A DNA stretch of 64,000 bases from Actinomadura barringtoniae (GTDB lineage Bacteria > Actinomycetota > Actinomycetes > Streptosporangiales > Streptosporangiaceae): positions 124,001-188,000 of the forward strand of contig NZ_JAGEOJ010000018.1 of the NCBI RefSeq assembly GCF_017573505.1, given 5' to 3'. Each line of letters starts with the position of its first letter. The first letter of the stretch is position 1. The notes under the pieces were generated by a model. That model made no database searches. It had not been told where the DNA came from and saw nothing but the letters and a program-made list of their open reading frames with translations. Below are positions 14,424-22,969 of this stretch, one piece after another. The translations under genes were made by a program, and so were the position numbers.

Positions 14424-16208
14424 ATGGCCTCTTACCTGATCGAGCCGGTCGACCGGCTTCCGTTCGGCGGCCCGGACAAGGCGCGCCGGTACGCGACCGA
14501 GCGCTACCGCGGCGCGGCAGGGCTCAACTGGTACACCTGCGACCCCACGCTGCGCTTTCTCATGCACCGCCACCTCGGCACCGAGGCGCTGGCCTGGGCC
14601 GAGCCCCGGATGGAGGCGCTCGGCGCGCTGATGGGAGGCCCGATCGCGCAGCGGGCCGAGGAGACCGACCGCAACCCGCCGCGGCTAGAGAAATATGACC
14701 GGTGGGGACGCGACATCAGCCAGGTCGTCATGCCGCCCTCCTTCGAGGCGGCGCGCGCCGACCTGGTCGCCACCTCGTTCACCCGCCCCGAGTTCTTCGC
14801 CGAGGCGCGCGAGGCCAAGGTCGACCCGGCGCCGATGGCGGTCGCCTGGAGCTACCTGCTCGACCAGGCCGACATCGGGATGGCCTGCGCGCTCGGCACC
14901 GGCGGCGACATGGTCGTCGGCCTGACCGAGCTGTTCGCGCCCGAGGACGTCAAGGAACGCGTGCGCGAGCTGTTCGCGGCCGGGATGTTCTCCGGCGAGG
15001 CCGCTCAGATGCTCACCGAACGGTCGGGCGGCTCCGACCTCGGCGCGCTGGAGTCCACGGCCACCCCGGACGGCGACGCGTGGCGGCTGAACGGCTTCAA
15101 GTGGTTCGCCTCCAACGCCAACGGATCGGCGTTCGTCGTCCTCGCCAAGCCGGAGGGCGCGGCGGACGGCGTGCGCGGCATCGCCCCGTTCCTGGTCCTC
15201 CAGGAGCGGCGGAACGGGTCGCGCAACGGCATCAGGATCCGGCGCCTCAAGGACAAGCTCGGCACGCGTTCGGTCGCCTCGGGCGAGATCGAGTTCACCG
15301 GCGCCGAGGCGTTCCTGCTCGCCCCCTCGACCACCAAGCCCGCCGAAGGGCAGGCGGGCGACGGCAAGGGCCTGGCGCGGATGATGGAGCTGACCAACGG
15401 CGCCCGGCTCGGCATCTCGATGATGGGCCTGGGCTGCGCGCGCCGCTCGCTCGTCGAGGCGCTCTGCTACACCCGCGCCCGCGAGGCGTTCGGCGCGCCG
15501 CTGTACGAGCAGCCGCTCATGCGCCGCAAGCTCGCCGAGCTGATCGTGGAGACCGAGGCCGCGCAGGCGCTCGTCTTCGACGGCTACCTGAGCAGGCCGC
15601 GGCTGCGCATCGGCGCCGCCCTCATCAAGATGCGCGCCGCGCGGCTCGGCGTCACCGCAGCCAGCGACGCCATCGAGATCCACGGCGGCAACGGCTACAT
15701 CGAGCAGTGGCCGGTCGCCCGCATCCTGCGCGACGCCCAGGTCAACCCGATCTGGGAGGGCGGCGACAACATCCTGTCCCTGGACGTACGCCGCGCCATG
15801 GAACGCGAGCAGGCGCACGAGCCGTTCCTCGAACGCCTCACCCAGGCCGCCGAGGCCGCGCCGCCCGGCGACGACGCGACGGCCGACCTGGTGAACGAGC
15901 GCATCGGCCACCTCCGCCAGGCCATCACCGCCTGGCAGGGACTGGACCGCCCGACCGCCGAGGCACGCCTCTACCCGCTCGCCCAGTACATGGCCGACGT
16001 CTACGCGAGCGCGCTGCTGCTGGAGCAGGCCGGGTGGGAACGGGCCGAGCTCGGCACCGACCGCAAGGCCTTGATCGCTCGCCTGTACGCGCAGTCGCAC
16101 CTCGCCGACACCGGCCCGCTGCGCGCCATCGACCGCCCCGCCGAGGACCTCGACCGCTTCAAGGACCTCGCCGACGGCGCCCTGATCGACGACCGGGAGA
16201 CCCCGTGA
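14424..16208 (+). CDS. Acyl-CoA dehydrogenase, AidB-like
   Basis: A 594-residue flavoenzyme of the long AidB-like acyl-CoA dehydrogenase type. Visible blocks: an extended N-terminal domain with NWYTCDPTLRFLM, the flavin/substrate stretch MLTERSGGSDLGALES, GFKWFASNANGSAFVVLAKP, an arginine-rich loop, and EIHGGNGYIEQWPVARILRDAQ with NPIWEGGDNI near the C-terminal part. It should form the 2-enoyl-CoA that the crotonase downstream can hydrate. Its stop overlaps the crotonase GTG by 4 nt. Divergent from the PaaX regulator. Confidence 0.9.
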   Translation: MASYLIEPVDRLPFGGPDKARRYATERYRGAAGLNWYTCDPTLRFLMHRHLGTEALAWAEPRMEALGALMGGPIAQRAEETDRNPPRLEKYDRWGRDISQVVMPPSFEAARADLVATSFTRPEFFAEAREAKVDPAPMAVAWSYLLDQADIGMACALGTGGDMVVGLTELFAPEDVKERVRELFAAGMFSGEAAQMLTERSGGSDLGALESTATPDGDAWRLNGFKWFASNANGSAFVVLAKPEGAADGVRGIAPFLVLQERRNGSRNGIRIRRLKDKLGTRSVASGEIEFTGAEAFLLAPSTTKPAEGQAGDGKGLARMMELTNGARLGISMMGLGCARRSLVEALCYTRAREAFGAPLYEQPLMRRKLAELIVETEAAQALVFDGYLSRPRLRIGAALIKMRAARLGVTAASDAIEIHGGNGYIEQWPVARILRDAQVNPIWEGGDNILSLDVRRAMEREQAHEPFLERLTQAAEAAPPGDDATADLVNERIGHLRQAITAWQGLDRPTAEARLYPLAQYMADVYASALLLEQAGWERAELGTDRKALIARLYAQSHLADTGPLRAIDRPAEDLDRFKDLADGALIDDRETP

Positions 16209-17122
16209 CCGACACGGAGCAGCCCGAGGGGCCGCAGCCGACCGTCCTCTACGAGGTGAAGGACCGCAAGGCCTACCTCACGCTCAACCGGCCCGATCGG
16301 CTGAACGCCATCGATTTCCACATGCCTGGGGAGATCACGGCGGCGATCCGGCGGGCCAACGACGACCCCGCCGTTCACGTGATCGTGCTGCAGGGCGCGG
16401 GCCGGGCGTTCTGCTCCGGCTACGACCTGAAGATCTCGGCCGAGGAAGGCGCCGGAACGCAGGGCGCCGGAACGCAGGGCGCGGGCACCGGCGGCGGCAC
16501 GACCTGGGATCCGATCAAGGACTACCGGGCCATGAAGGGCTTCACCGACGACTACTTCAGCCTGTGGCGTTCGCTGAAGCCGACGATCGCCAAGGTGCAC
16601 GGGTACGCGATCGCGGGCGGCAGCGACATCGCCCTGTCGTGCGACCTGGTCGTGATGGCCGACGACGCCCGCATCGGCTACCCGCCGGCGCGCGTGTGGG
16701 GCTGCCCGACGACCGCGATGTGGGTCTACCGGCTCGGCGCCGAACGGGCCAAGCGGATGCTGCTGACCGGCGACACGATCGACGGGCGGCAGGCGGCCGA
16801 CTGGGGCCTGGTGCTGGAGTCGGCCCCGGCGGACGAGCTGGACGCGCGGGTCGAGGCGCTCGCCGACCGGATCGCGGGCGTGCCGATCAATCAGCTGGCC
16901 ATGCAGAAACTCATGATCAACCAGGCGTACGACAACATGGGCCTGGCCGGCACGCAGGTCCTGGCGACGCTCTTCGACGGGATCACCCGGCACTCGCCGG
17001 AGGGCCGCTGGTTCCAGGAGTTCGCCGCCGCGCACGGGTTCCACGAGGCGGTGAAGTGGCGCGACTCGGGGCGCTGGATCCCCGAGGGCGGTGGACCGGT
17101 CCCGGACGCCGGTGACCTGTGA
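16205..17122 (+). CDS. Enoyl-CoA hydratase/isomerase (crotonase), copy 1
   Basis: A 305-residue crotonase starting at the GTG that overlaps the dehydrogenase stop. Oxyanion-hole blocks are present: GRAFCSGYDLKI and HGYAIAGGSDIALSCDLVV. Between them lies a low-complexity insert EGAGTQGAGTQGAGTGGG, encoded by near-identical 15-bp DNA repeats around 16445-16490, probably a flexible surface loop. The C-terminal half (PPARVWGCPTTAMWVYRLG, GVPINQLAMQKLMIN) is typical of actinobacterial enoyl-CoA hydratases. It probably acts on the product of the coupled dehydrogenase. Confidence 0.88.
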   Translation: MTDTEQPEGPQPTVLYEVKDRKAYLTLNRPDRLNAIDFHMPGEITAAIRRANDDPAVHVIVLQGAGRAFCSGYDLKISAEEGAGTQGAGTQGAGTGGGTTWDPIKDYRAMKGFTDDYFSLWRSLKPTIAKVHGYAIAGGSDIALSCDLVVMADDARIGYPPARVWGCPTTAMWVYRLGAERAKRMLLTGDTIDGRQAADWGLVLESAPADELDARVEALADRIAGVPINQLAMQKLMINQAYDNMGLAGTQVLATLFDGITRHSPEGRWFQEFAAAHGFHEAVKWRDSGRWIPEGGGPVPDAGDL

Positions 17123-17133
17123 GGACGCGGCCG

Positions 17134-17165
17134 TTGAGTACCCTCAAAGCCGAACGTGATTCGGC
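17134..17165. other. Two small adjacent hairpins before thioesterase gene
   Basis: TTGAG/CTCAA (17134-17147, 4-nt loop) and GCCGAA/TTCGGC (17149-17165, 5-nt loop) sit side by side in the short gap before the gene at 17181. They could end the crotonase transcript or form an operator. Confidence 0.35.
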
Positions 17166-17180
17166 AGTTGAAGGAGCTCC

Positions 17181-17744
17181 ATGACCGCCCGTTCCACCGG
17201 AAGCCCCAGCGGTAGCCCGTCCGGCAGGCCCGGCCCCGCCTCGTCCCGTACGACCCCGCCGCCCGGAGCGACCGTCCCGGAACCGTCAGGACCCGACCGC
17301 CGGGACCTGGACCTGAAGCTGGCGGACTACGACGGCTGCTTCGGCTGCGGCGACCAGTCCTCCGACGGGCTGCGGGTCAAGCAGACCGGCATCACGGGCA
17401 CCGAGGTCACGGGCGAGTTCACCGTGCTGGAGGCCCACCAGGGCGCCCCCGGCCTCGCCCACGGCGGCGTGCTGGCGACCGCGATGGACGAGTCGCTGGG
17501 CTCGTCGGCCTGGGTGCTCGGCAAGCGGTACGTGACCGGGCGTCTGGAGACCGACTTCATGGCGCCCGTGCCGGTCGGCTCCACGGTTTACTTGCGGTCG
17601 TGGTGCACCGGCGTCGACGGCCGCAAGGCCTACCTCCAGGGCGAGGGGCGCATCGGCGGGCCCGACGGGCCGATCGCCGTCCGCGCCGCCGCCCTGTTCA
17701 TCGAGGTCCCCGAAGAGCACTTCTCAAGGGAACGTGAGGGATAG
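17181..17744 (+). CDS. PaaI-type hotdog thioesterase
   Basis: A protein of 187 residues. After a disordered Pro/Ser-rich N-terminus (about 1-45), the hotdog domain contains CFGCGDQ.S.GLRV and LAHGGVLATAMDES; the HGG loop and the Asp/Glu of the following helix are the catalytic region of PaaI-like thioesterases. It should release a free acid from an acyl-CoA. The ATG is preceded by AAGGAG. The next crotonase begins at or just past its stop, so it belongs to the same transcript. Confidence 0.85.
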   Translation: MTARSTGSPSGSPSGRPGPASSRTTPPPGATVPEPSGPDRRDLDLKLADYDGCFGCGDQSSDGLRVKQTGITGTEVTGEFTVLEAHQGAPGLAHGGVLATAMDESLGSSAWVLGKRYVTGRLETDFMAPVPVGSTVYLRSWCTGVDGRKAYLQGEGRIGGPDGPIAVRAAALFIEVPEEHFSREREG

Positions 17745-17748
17745 CGAC

Positions 17749-18519
17749 ATGCCTGCCGTCCGTACAGAACGCCAGGGACCGGTCACCACGGTGATCCTCT
17801 CCCGTCCTGAGGTCCGCAACGCCGTCGACGGGCCCACCGCCGCCGAGCTGGCCGCGGCCTTCCGTGCCTTCGAGGCCGACGACGACGCGGCGGTCGCCGT
17901 GCTGTGGGGCGAGGGTGGGACGTTCTGTGCGGGCGCCGACCTGAAGGGCATGGGCGAGGGCCGCGCCAACCGCGTGGACCCGCTGCCCGCCGACGGCCCG
18001 ATGGGCCCGACGCGGATGCGGCTGTCCAAGCCCGTCATCGCCGCCGTCTCCGGCCATGCCGTCGCGGGCGGGCTGGAGCTGGCGCTCTGGTGCGACCTGC
18101 GGGTGGTGGAGGAGGACGCCACGTTCGGTGTCTTCTGCCGCCGCTGGGGCGTGCCGCTGATCGACGGCGGGACCGTGCGGCTGCCGCGCCTCATCGGCAT
18201 GAGCCGCGCGATGGACCTCATCCTCACCGGCCGCCCGGTCACGGCCGCCGAGGCGTACGACATCGGGCTCGCCAACCGGCTCGTACCGCCGGGCAGGGCG
18301 CGCCGGGCCGCCGAGGAGCTGGCCGCGGGCATCGCGCGCTTCCCGCAGATCTGCATGCGCGGCGACCGGCTGTCGGCGCTGGAGCAGGACGGCCTCTCCG
18401 AGGACGAGGCGCTGTCGAACGAGCTCGGTCACGGCACCAACGCCCTGCACGAGGCCATGGAGGGCGCGGCCCGCTTCGCCTCCGGCGCCGGCCGTCACGG
18501 GGACTTCGCCGACATCTGA
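17749..18519 (+). CDS. Enoyl-CoA hydratase/isomerase (crotonase), copy 2
   Basis: A 256-residue crotonase. Oxyanion-hole blocks are GTFCAGADLKGM and SGHAVAGGLELALWCDLRV; the later RRWGVPLIDGGTVRLPRLIG is typical of a well-populated actinobacterial enoyl-CoA hydratase subgroup. The ATG at 17749 follows GAGGG at good distance; an in-frame GTG at 17734 would add five residues and overlap the thioesterase. It ends the acyl-CoA cluster. Substrate unknown. Confidence 0.87.
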   Translation: MPAVRTERQGPVTTVILSRPEVRNAVDGPTAAELAAAFRAFEADDDAAVAVLWGEGGTFCAGADLKGMGEGRANRVDPLPADGPMGPTRMRLSKPVIAAVSGHAVAGGLELALWCDLRVVEEDATFGVFCRRWGVPLIDGGTVRLPRLIGMSRAMDLILTGRPVTAAEAYDIGLANRLVPPGRARRAAEELAAGIARFPQICMRGDRLSALEQDGLSEDEALSNELGHGTNALHEAMEGAARFASGAGRHGDFADI

Positions 18520-18567
18520 TCGTTACCGGAACACCTGTCACAATTGCCACTTCTCGGACATATGGAA

Positions 18568-18648
18568 GTGAAGCGCCGGCTTCACAGGGGAGCGAACAGA
18601 AATCCCCTCATCGGGAGATACGTAGAGAACGATCTTCCGTTCCCCCGA
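18568..18648 (+). promoter_or_regulatory. Structured 5' leader of the L,D-transpeptidase gene
   Basis: Three consecutive perfect stems precede the gene: GTGAAGC/GCTTCAC (18568-18585, 4-nt loop); AGGGGA/TCCCCT (18586-18608, 11-nt loop); and TCGGG/CCCGA (18611-18648) enclosing GAACG/CGTTC (18627-18642). They fill nearly the whole gap and end 15 nt before the start codon. A cis-regulatory RNA is likely, but it does not match a riboswitch class I can name. Confidence 0.5.
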
Positions 18649-18663
18649 GTCGTGGAGACGCAT

Positions 18664-19872
18664 GTGACGCATGTGAAGCTCAAGTCGATCGCGCTCGCGG
18701 TCACGTTCGTGCTGGCAGCCGCCGGTTGCGGTGGCGGTTCCGGTGACAAGGACACCAGCCGCGGCACCACCGTCGCCGGGGAGGACGGCGCGCCCTCGGT
18801 GACCGTGACGCCGGGCGACGGCTCGGCGGGGGTACGGCCCGACAGCCGGGTGGCCGTCTCGGTGGGCAACGGCACGCTCTCGCAGGTCTCCGTGCGTTCC
18901 GGAGGAGCGAGCGTCGCGGGCGGGTTCAGTGCCGGTCGTACGGGCTGGAAGGCGAAGCGGGGCCTCAAGCCGGGCGCGTCGTACGAGGTGACGGCGAGCG
19001 CGACCGGCAAGGGCGGGAAGACGACGACCGTCACCAGCCGCTTCCGTACGACCAAGGGCGACGGCACGCTCGCGATCGCCGACATCACCCCGATGAGCGA
19101 CCGCAGCGAGACGATCGGCGTCGGCATGCCGATCATCGTGCGGTTCAACCGGGCCGTGACCGACCGTGCCGCCGTGGAGCGGGCGCTGGAGGTGAAGGCG
19201 CAGAAGCCGGTCGAGGGCGCGTGGCGGTGGGTGGCGTCCAACCAGGCCGTCTACCGGACGAAGCGGTACTGGCCCGCCCACCAGAAGGTCCGCTTCACCG
19301 CGCGCCTGACAGGTGTGGCGGCGGGCAGGAACGTCTACGGCGCGGCCGACGTCACGCGGCGGTTCGCGATCGGCGCGGCGCAGATCAGCACGGTCGACAC
19401 CAGGACGCATCGCCTGGTCATGCGCCGCGACGGCCGCGTCGTCCGGAACTTCCCGATCAGCGCGGGCCGGGGCGGCGGGCCGATCAAGAACGGGGTGGAC
19501 ACGTTCCTCACCACCACCGGCACGCACCTGGTCATGGAGAAGAAGCTGGTCGAGACCATGAGCTCGCGCTGGATGGGCGTCGATCCGAAGGACAAGGCGC
19601 ACGGCGGCTACGAAGAGAAGATCCCCTACGCCGTCCGCATCTCCAGCAGCGGCGAGTACGTGCACTCGATGGCCGCCACCCGGTCGGCGCAGGGCGTGCG
19701 GAACGTCAGCCACGGCTGCGTGAACTCGCCGCCGGAGGAGGCGCGGTGGTTCTACGCCAACGCCCACCGTGGCGACGTCGTCACCGTCACCGGGACCGCT
19801 CGCGGGCTGTCTTGGACGAACGGGTGGAGCTTCTGGCAACTGAGCTGGAATGCTTGGCGGGCAAAGGGTTGA
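18664..19872 (+). CDS. L,D-transpeptidase lipoprotein
   Basis: 402 residues from the GTG at 18664, which follows GGAGAC. The N-terminus VTHVKLKSIALAVTFVLAAAG ends in a lipobox Cys, so the protein is anchored to the outer face of the membrane. Two Ig-like domains (about 40-250) precede the YkuD catalytic domain, whose motif SHGCVN places the nucleophile at Cys352, with the conserved His at EYVHSM upstream. It should make 3-3 crosslinks in peptidoglycan, like mycobacterial LdtMt2. The structured leader upstream suggests control at the mRNA level. Confidence 0.92.
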   Translation: MTHVKLKSIALAVTFVLAAAGCGGGSGDKDTSRGTTVAGEDGAPSVTVTPGDGSAGVRPDSRVAVSVGNGTLSQVSVRSGGASVAGGFSAGRTGWKAKRGLKPGASYEVTASATGKGGKTTTVTSRFRTTKGDGTLAIADITPMSDRSETIGVGMPIIVRFNRAVTDRAAVERALEVKAQKPVEGAWRWVASNQAVYRTKRYWPAHQKVRFTARLTGVAAGRNVYGAADVTRRFAIGAAQISTVDTRTHRLVMRRDGRVVRNFPISAGRGGGPIKNGVDTFLTTTGTHLVMEKKLVETMSSRWMGVDPKDKAHGGYEEKIPYAVRISSSGEYVHSMAATRSAQGVRNVSHGCVNSPPEEARWFYANAHRGDVVTVTGTARGLSWTNGWSFWQLSWNAWRAKG

Positions 19873-19895
19873 CCTCGTAAGAGGTCGCTTACTAG
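19869..19895 (+). promoter_or_regulatory. Promoter-like site with GACCTC/GAGGTC palindrome before P450
   Basis: A TTGACC (19869-19874) overlaps the palindrome GACCTC-GTAA-GAGGTC (19871-19886), with TACTAG at 19890-19895 as possible -10 (15-bp spacing, short). It overlaps the transpeptidase stop and lies 42 bp before the P450 start. The TetR regulator encoded at 22294 is the obvious candidate binder; this is inference. Confidence 0.45.
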
Positions 19896-19936
19896 CGTCC
19901 CTTTCAGACGGATTTCGTCCGGAAGGGGACCCCAGG

Positions 19937-21190
19937 ATGAGCCTCACCGTGGCCGAGGCGGGCCGAACGCTCGCCGATCCCACCGCGTACGCCGACGACC
20001 GGCGCCTGCACGACGCGATGACCCTGCTGCGCCGGGAGTCACCGGTCCACTGGGTGGAGGACGCGCCCGGCTACAACCCGTTCTGGGCGATCACCAAGCA
20101 CGCCGACGTGCTGGAGATCGAGCGCGACCACGCGCGGTTCCTGAACGCGCCGCGCCCGCTGCTCGGCACCGCCGAGTTCGACCAGATGAACCGCGAGCGC
20201 GCCGAGCAGGGGATCGCGCTGCGCACGCTCATCCACATGGACGACCCCGACCACCGGGTGATCCGGGCGATCGGCGCGGACTGGTTCCGGCCGAAGGCGA
20301 TGCGCGCGCTCGAACCGCGGATCAAGGAGCTCGCCAAGCGATATGTCGACCGGCTGGCCGAGCTCGGCGGCGAGTGCGACTTCGTCCAGCAGGCCGCGGT
20401 GCACTACCCGCTGTACGTGATCCTGTCGCTGCTCGGGCTGCCCGAGTCCGACTTCGACCGGATGCTGAAGCTCACGCAGGAGCTGTTCGGCGGCGACGAC
20501 TCCGACATGCGGCGCGGGGCCACGGCCGAGGAGCAACTGGCCGTGCTGATGGACTTCTTCGCCTACTTCCAGGAACTCACGCAGGCGCGCCGCGCGAACC
20601 CGACCGACGACCTCGCCTCGGCGATCGCGAACGCCAGGATCGACGGCGAGCCGCTGAACGACTTCGACACCGCCTCGTACTACGTGATCGTCGCGACCGC
20701 CGGGCACGACACCACCAGCTCGACGATCTCCGGCGGGCTGCACGCGCTGCTGGAGAACCCCGGCGAGCTGGACCGCCTGCGGCGACAGCCCGAGCTGATG
20801 CCGTACGCGGTGGACGAGATGATCCGCTGGGTGACCCCGGTGAAGGAGTTCATGCGAACGGCGACGCAGGACTACGACCTGCGGGGCGTGACGATCCGCA
20901 AGGGCGAGTCGATGCTGCTGTCCTACCCGTCGGCGAACCGCGACGAAGAGGTCTTCGACGACCCGTTCCGCTTCGACGTCGGCCGCGACCCCAACAAGCA
21001 CCTGGCGTTCGGCTTCGGCGTGCACTACTGCCTGGGTGCGGCGCTCGCCCGGATCGAGGTGCGGGCGTTCTTCGAGGAACTGCTGCCGCGGCTGGAGTCG
21101 ATCGAGCTGAACGGCACCCCCGAGAGCACCGCGACCACCTTCGTCGGCGGCCTGAAGCGCCTCCCCGTCCGCTACTCCCTGAAGGGCTGA
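19937..21190 (+). CDS. Cytochrome P450
   Basis: A 417-residue soluble bacterial P450. The I-helix oxygen motif is AGHDTT (255-260), the ExxR pair is Glu294/Arg297, and the heme loop FGFGVHYCLGAALAR holds the thiolate ligand Cys365. The ATG at 19937 follows AAGGGGACCCCAGG. It should hydroxylate an organic substrate with electrons from a ferredoxin, but no ferredoxin or reductase gene is adjacent. The alcohol dehydrogenase 7 bp downstream could oxidise the alcohol it makes, so the pair looks like a short catabolic cassette controlled by the TetR gene that follows. Confidence 0.93.
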   Translation: MSLTVAEAGRTLADPTAYADDRRLHDAMTLLRRESPVHWVEDAPGYNPFWAITKHADVLEIERDHARFLNAPRPLLGTAEFDQMNRERAEQGIALRTLIHMDDPDHRVIRAIGADWFRPKAMRALEPRIKELAKRYVDRLAELGGECDFVQQAAVHYPLYVILSLLGLPESDFDRMLKLTQELFGGDDSDMRRGATAEEQLAVLMDFFAYFQELTQARRANPTDDLASAIANARIDGEPLNDFDTASYYVIVATAGHDTTSSTISGGLHALLENPGELDRLRRQPELMPYAVDEMIRWVTPVKEFMRTATQDYDLRGVTIRKGESMLLSYPSANRDEEVFDDPFRFDVGRDPNKHLAFGFGVHYCLGAALARIEVRAFFEELLPRLESIELNGTPESTATTFVGGLKRLPVRYSLKG

Positions 21191-21197
21191 CCCGCCG

Positions 21198-22301
21198 ATG
21201 CGCATCGACGCCGCGGTGCTCCGCGCCGCAGACGGACCGTTCACCATCGAACCGGTCGAGCTCGCCGACCCCGGCCCGGGCGAGCTGGTCGTACGGGTCG
21301 TGGGCAGCGGGATGTGCCACACCGACCTGATCGGCCGCATGCCCGGCGACCTCATCGGCAAGCCCGTGATCCTCGGGCACGAGGCGTCCGGCGTCGTCGA
21401 GGCGGTCGGACCCGGCGTGAGCGAGGTGGCGACGGGCGACCACGTCGTGCTGTCCATCGACTCGTGCGGCGCGTGCGCCAACTGCCGCGCGGCGCGTCCC
21501 GGCAACTGCGCGCAGATGGCCGCGCTCAACATGTTCGCGATGCCGCTGGACGGCAAGCCGCGCGCCCACGACGCCGACGGCGAGGCGGTGAACAACCGCT
21601 GGTTCGGCCAGTCGTCGTTCGCCACCCACGCGCTCGCGACCGTGCACAACACCGTGCGCGTCGACCCGGAGGTGCCGCTGGAGCTGCTCGGCCCGCTCGG
21701 CTGCGGCATCCAGACCGGCGCGGGCTCGGTGCTCATCTCGCTCGGCGTGAAGGCGGGCGACACCATCGCGATCTTCGGCGTCGGCGCGGTCGGGCTCGCC
21801 GCCGTGATGGCGGCCCGGGTCGCGGGCGCCACCACGATCGTCGCGGTGGACCTGAACGAGTCGCGGCTGGAGCTGGCCCGCGAGCTCGGCGCCACGCACA
21901 CGCTGAACGGCGCCGACGACGACCTCGTCATGCGGATCCGCGGGCTCAGCTCCGACGGCGAGGGCATGCAGTACTCGTTCGACACCACGGCGGTGCCGGC
22001 GGTCGTCGCCACCGCCGTCACGTGCCTGCGCACCACCGGCGTCTGCGGGCTGGTCGGCGTCGGCGGCGAGGAGTACCGGTTGGACCCGTCGGTGCTGCTC
22101 ATGGGCCGTACGGTCAAGGGCATCATCGAGGGCGACGCCGTACCGCAGCTGTTCATCCCGCAGCTGGTCGAGCTGTGGCGGCAGGACCGCTTCCCGTTCG
22201 ACCGGCTGATCACCACCTTCCCGATGAGCCGGATCAACGAGGCCGAGGCCGAGTGGCTGTCGGGGAAGGTCGTGAAGCCCGTGCTGGTGCCCGGTGGCTG
22301 A
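21198..22301 (+). CDS. Zn-dependent aryl/alkyl alcohol dehydrogenase
   Basis: A 367-residue MDR enzyme with catalytic zinc ligands Cys40, His61 and Glu62, structural zinc Cys90, 93, 96 and 104, and the dinucleotide motif FGVGAVG. The FAMPLDGKPR and NRWFGQSSFATHA segments resemble benzyl/aryl alcohol dehydrogenases. It probably turns the P450 product alcohol into an aldehyde or ketone with NAD. It starts 7 bp after the P450 stop and overlaps the TetR gene by 8 nt. Confidence 0.88.
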   Translation: MRIDAAVLRAADGPFTIEPVELADPGPGELVVRVVGSGMCHTDLIGRMPGDLIGKPVILGHEASGVVEAVGPGVSEVATGDHVVLSIDSCGACANCRAARPGNCAQMAALNMFAMPLDGKPRAHDADGEAVNNRWFGQSSFATHALATVHNTVRVDPEVPLELLGPLGCGIQTGAGSVLISLGVKAGDTIAIFGVGAVGLAAVMAARVAGATTIVAVDLNESRLELARELGATHTLNGADDDLVMRIRGLSSDGEGMQYSFDTTAVPAVVATAVTCLRTTGVCGLVGVGGEEYRLDPSVLLMGRTVKGIIEGDAVPQLFIPQLVELWRQDRFPFDRLITTFPMSRINEAEAEWLSGKVVKPVLVPGG

Positions 22302-22941
22302 TGCGCCCGCGAGCGCCGGCACCAAGCGGCGAGGCCGCCCGCCGGACCCCGACATCGACCGGCGGGCGCTGCGGACGGCCCTGAGCGTGTACGGCGAGCT
22401 GGGCTGGGCGGGCTTCAGCCTCGACGCGGTCGCGCGCCGGGCGCGTATCGGCAAGGCCGCGCTCTACCGGCGCTGGCCCGACAAGGAGAGCCTCCTCGCC
22501 GCCGCCCTGGAGCTGCTCGCCGAGCCGCCCGAGGTGGACGTCGACCTGACCGACCTGCGCGAATGCATGGTGATGATGGCCGAGCAGGTCGTCGACATGT
22601 TCGTCGGGCCGAAGGCGCTCGTGCTGCCGCGCGTGCTGATCGAGGCGTCGCTCTACCCGCCGCTGTTCGACCAGACCGTGCTCACCATCGCCCGTGCGCG
22701 CTTCGACGCCGCGCGGGAGGTGGTGGCGATGGCCGTCGAACGCGGCGACCTGCCCGCCGGGACCCCGCCCGCCCTCGTCACCGACGCGATCATGGGCCGG
22801 GTGCTGAGCGGGATCGTGCTGACGCCGGGCCGGGACCGCCCGGAGATCGCCGCCGAGCCGCGGCGGCACGCCGAGGCCGCCGTCGACTTCGTCCTGGACT
22901 CGCTCCGCCGCCCCGATCGTTGGTCCTGCGCTGATCGTTGA
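22294..22941 (+). CDS. TetR-family regulator
   Basis: A protein of 215 residues. An RRGRPPDPDIDRRALRTAL leader is followed by the TetR helix-turn-helix (GFSLDAVARRARIGKAALYRRW, about 44-65). The C-terminal ligand domain matches the TetR_C group often tied to catabolic genes. The GTG start overlaps the dehydrogenase end by 8 nt, so it is coexpressed with the P450 and dehydrogenase it likely represses. The last codons (DRWSCADR) lie in an 18-bp tandem duplication. Confidence 0.88.
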   Translation: MADAPASAGTKRRGRPPDPDIDRRALRTALSVYGELGWAGFSLDAVARRARIGKAALYRRWPDKESLLAAALELLAEPPEVDVDLTDLRECMVMMAEQVVDMFVGPKALVLPRVLIEASLYPPLFDQTVLTIARARFDAAREVVAMAVERGDLPAGTPPALVTDAIMGRVLSGIVLTPGRDRPEIAAEPRRHAEAAVDFVLDSLRRPDRWSCADR

Positions 22942-22950
22942 TCCTGCGCT
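22915..22950 (+). repeat. 18-bp tandem duplication at TetR gene end
   Basis: Two 18-bp units, GATCGTTGGTCCTGCGCT and GATCGTTGATCCTGCGCT, lie in tandem with one mismatch, followed by a further GATC. The repeat runs from the last codons of the TetR gene into the gap before the next gene. It looks like a small slippage event. Confidence 0.75.
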
Positions 22951-22969
22951 GATCTTGCATGATGGGGGC

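Noticed and set aside
14350..18519. Phenylacetate degradation operon
   Set aside because: Only the PaaX-type regulator and a PaaI-type thioesterase suggest it. The ring-activating oxygenase and phenylacetate-CoA ligase genes are absent, so general acyl-CoA turnover is the safer reading.
18520..18663. ydaO (c-di-AMP) riboswitch before the L,D-transpeptidase gene
   Set aside because: The stems are there, but the conserved bases of the class are not recognisable. Reported only as an unassigned structured leader.
19937..22941. Natural-product biosynthetic gene cluster around the P450
   Set aside because: No polyketide, peptide, terpene or other core synthase is present in the window. A P450, a dehydrogenase and a TetR alone fit a catabolic cassette better.
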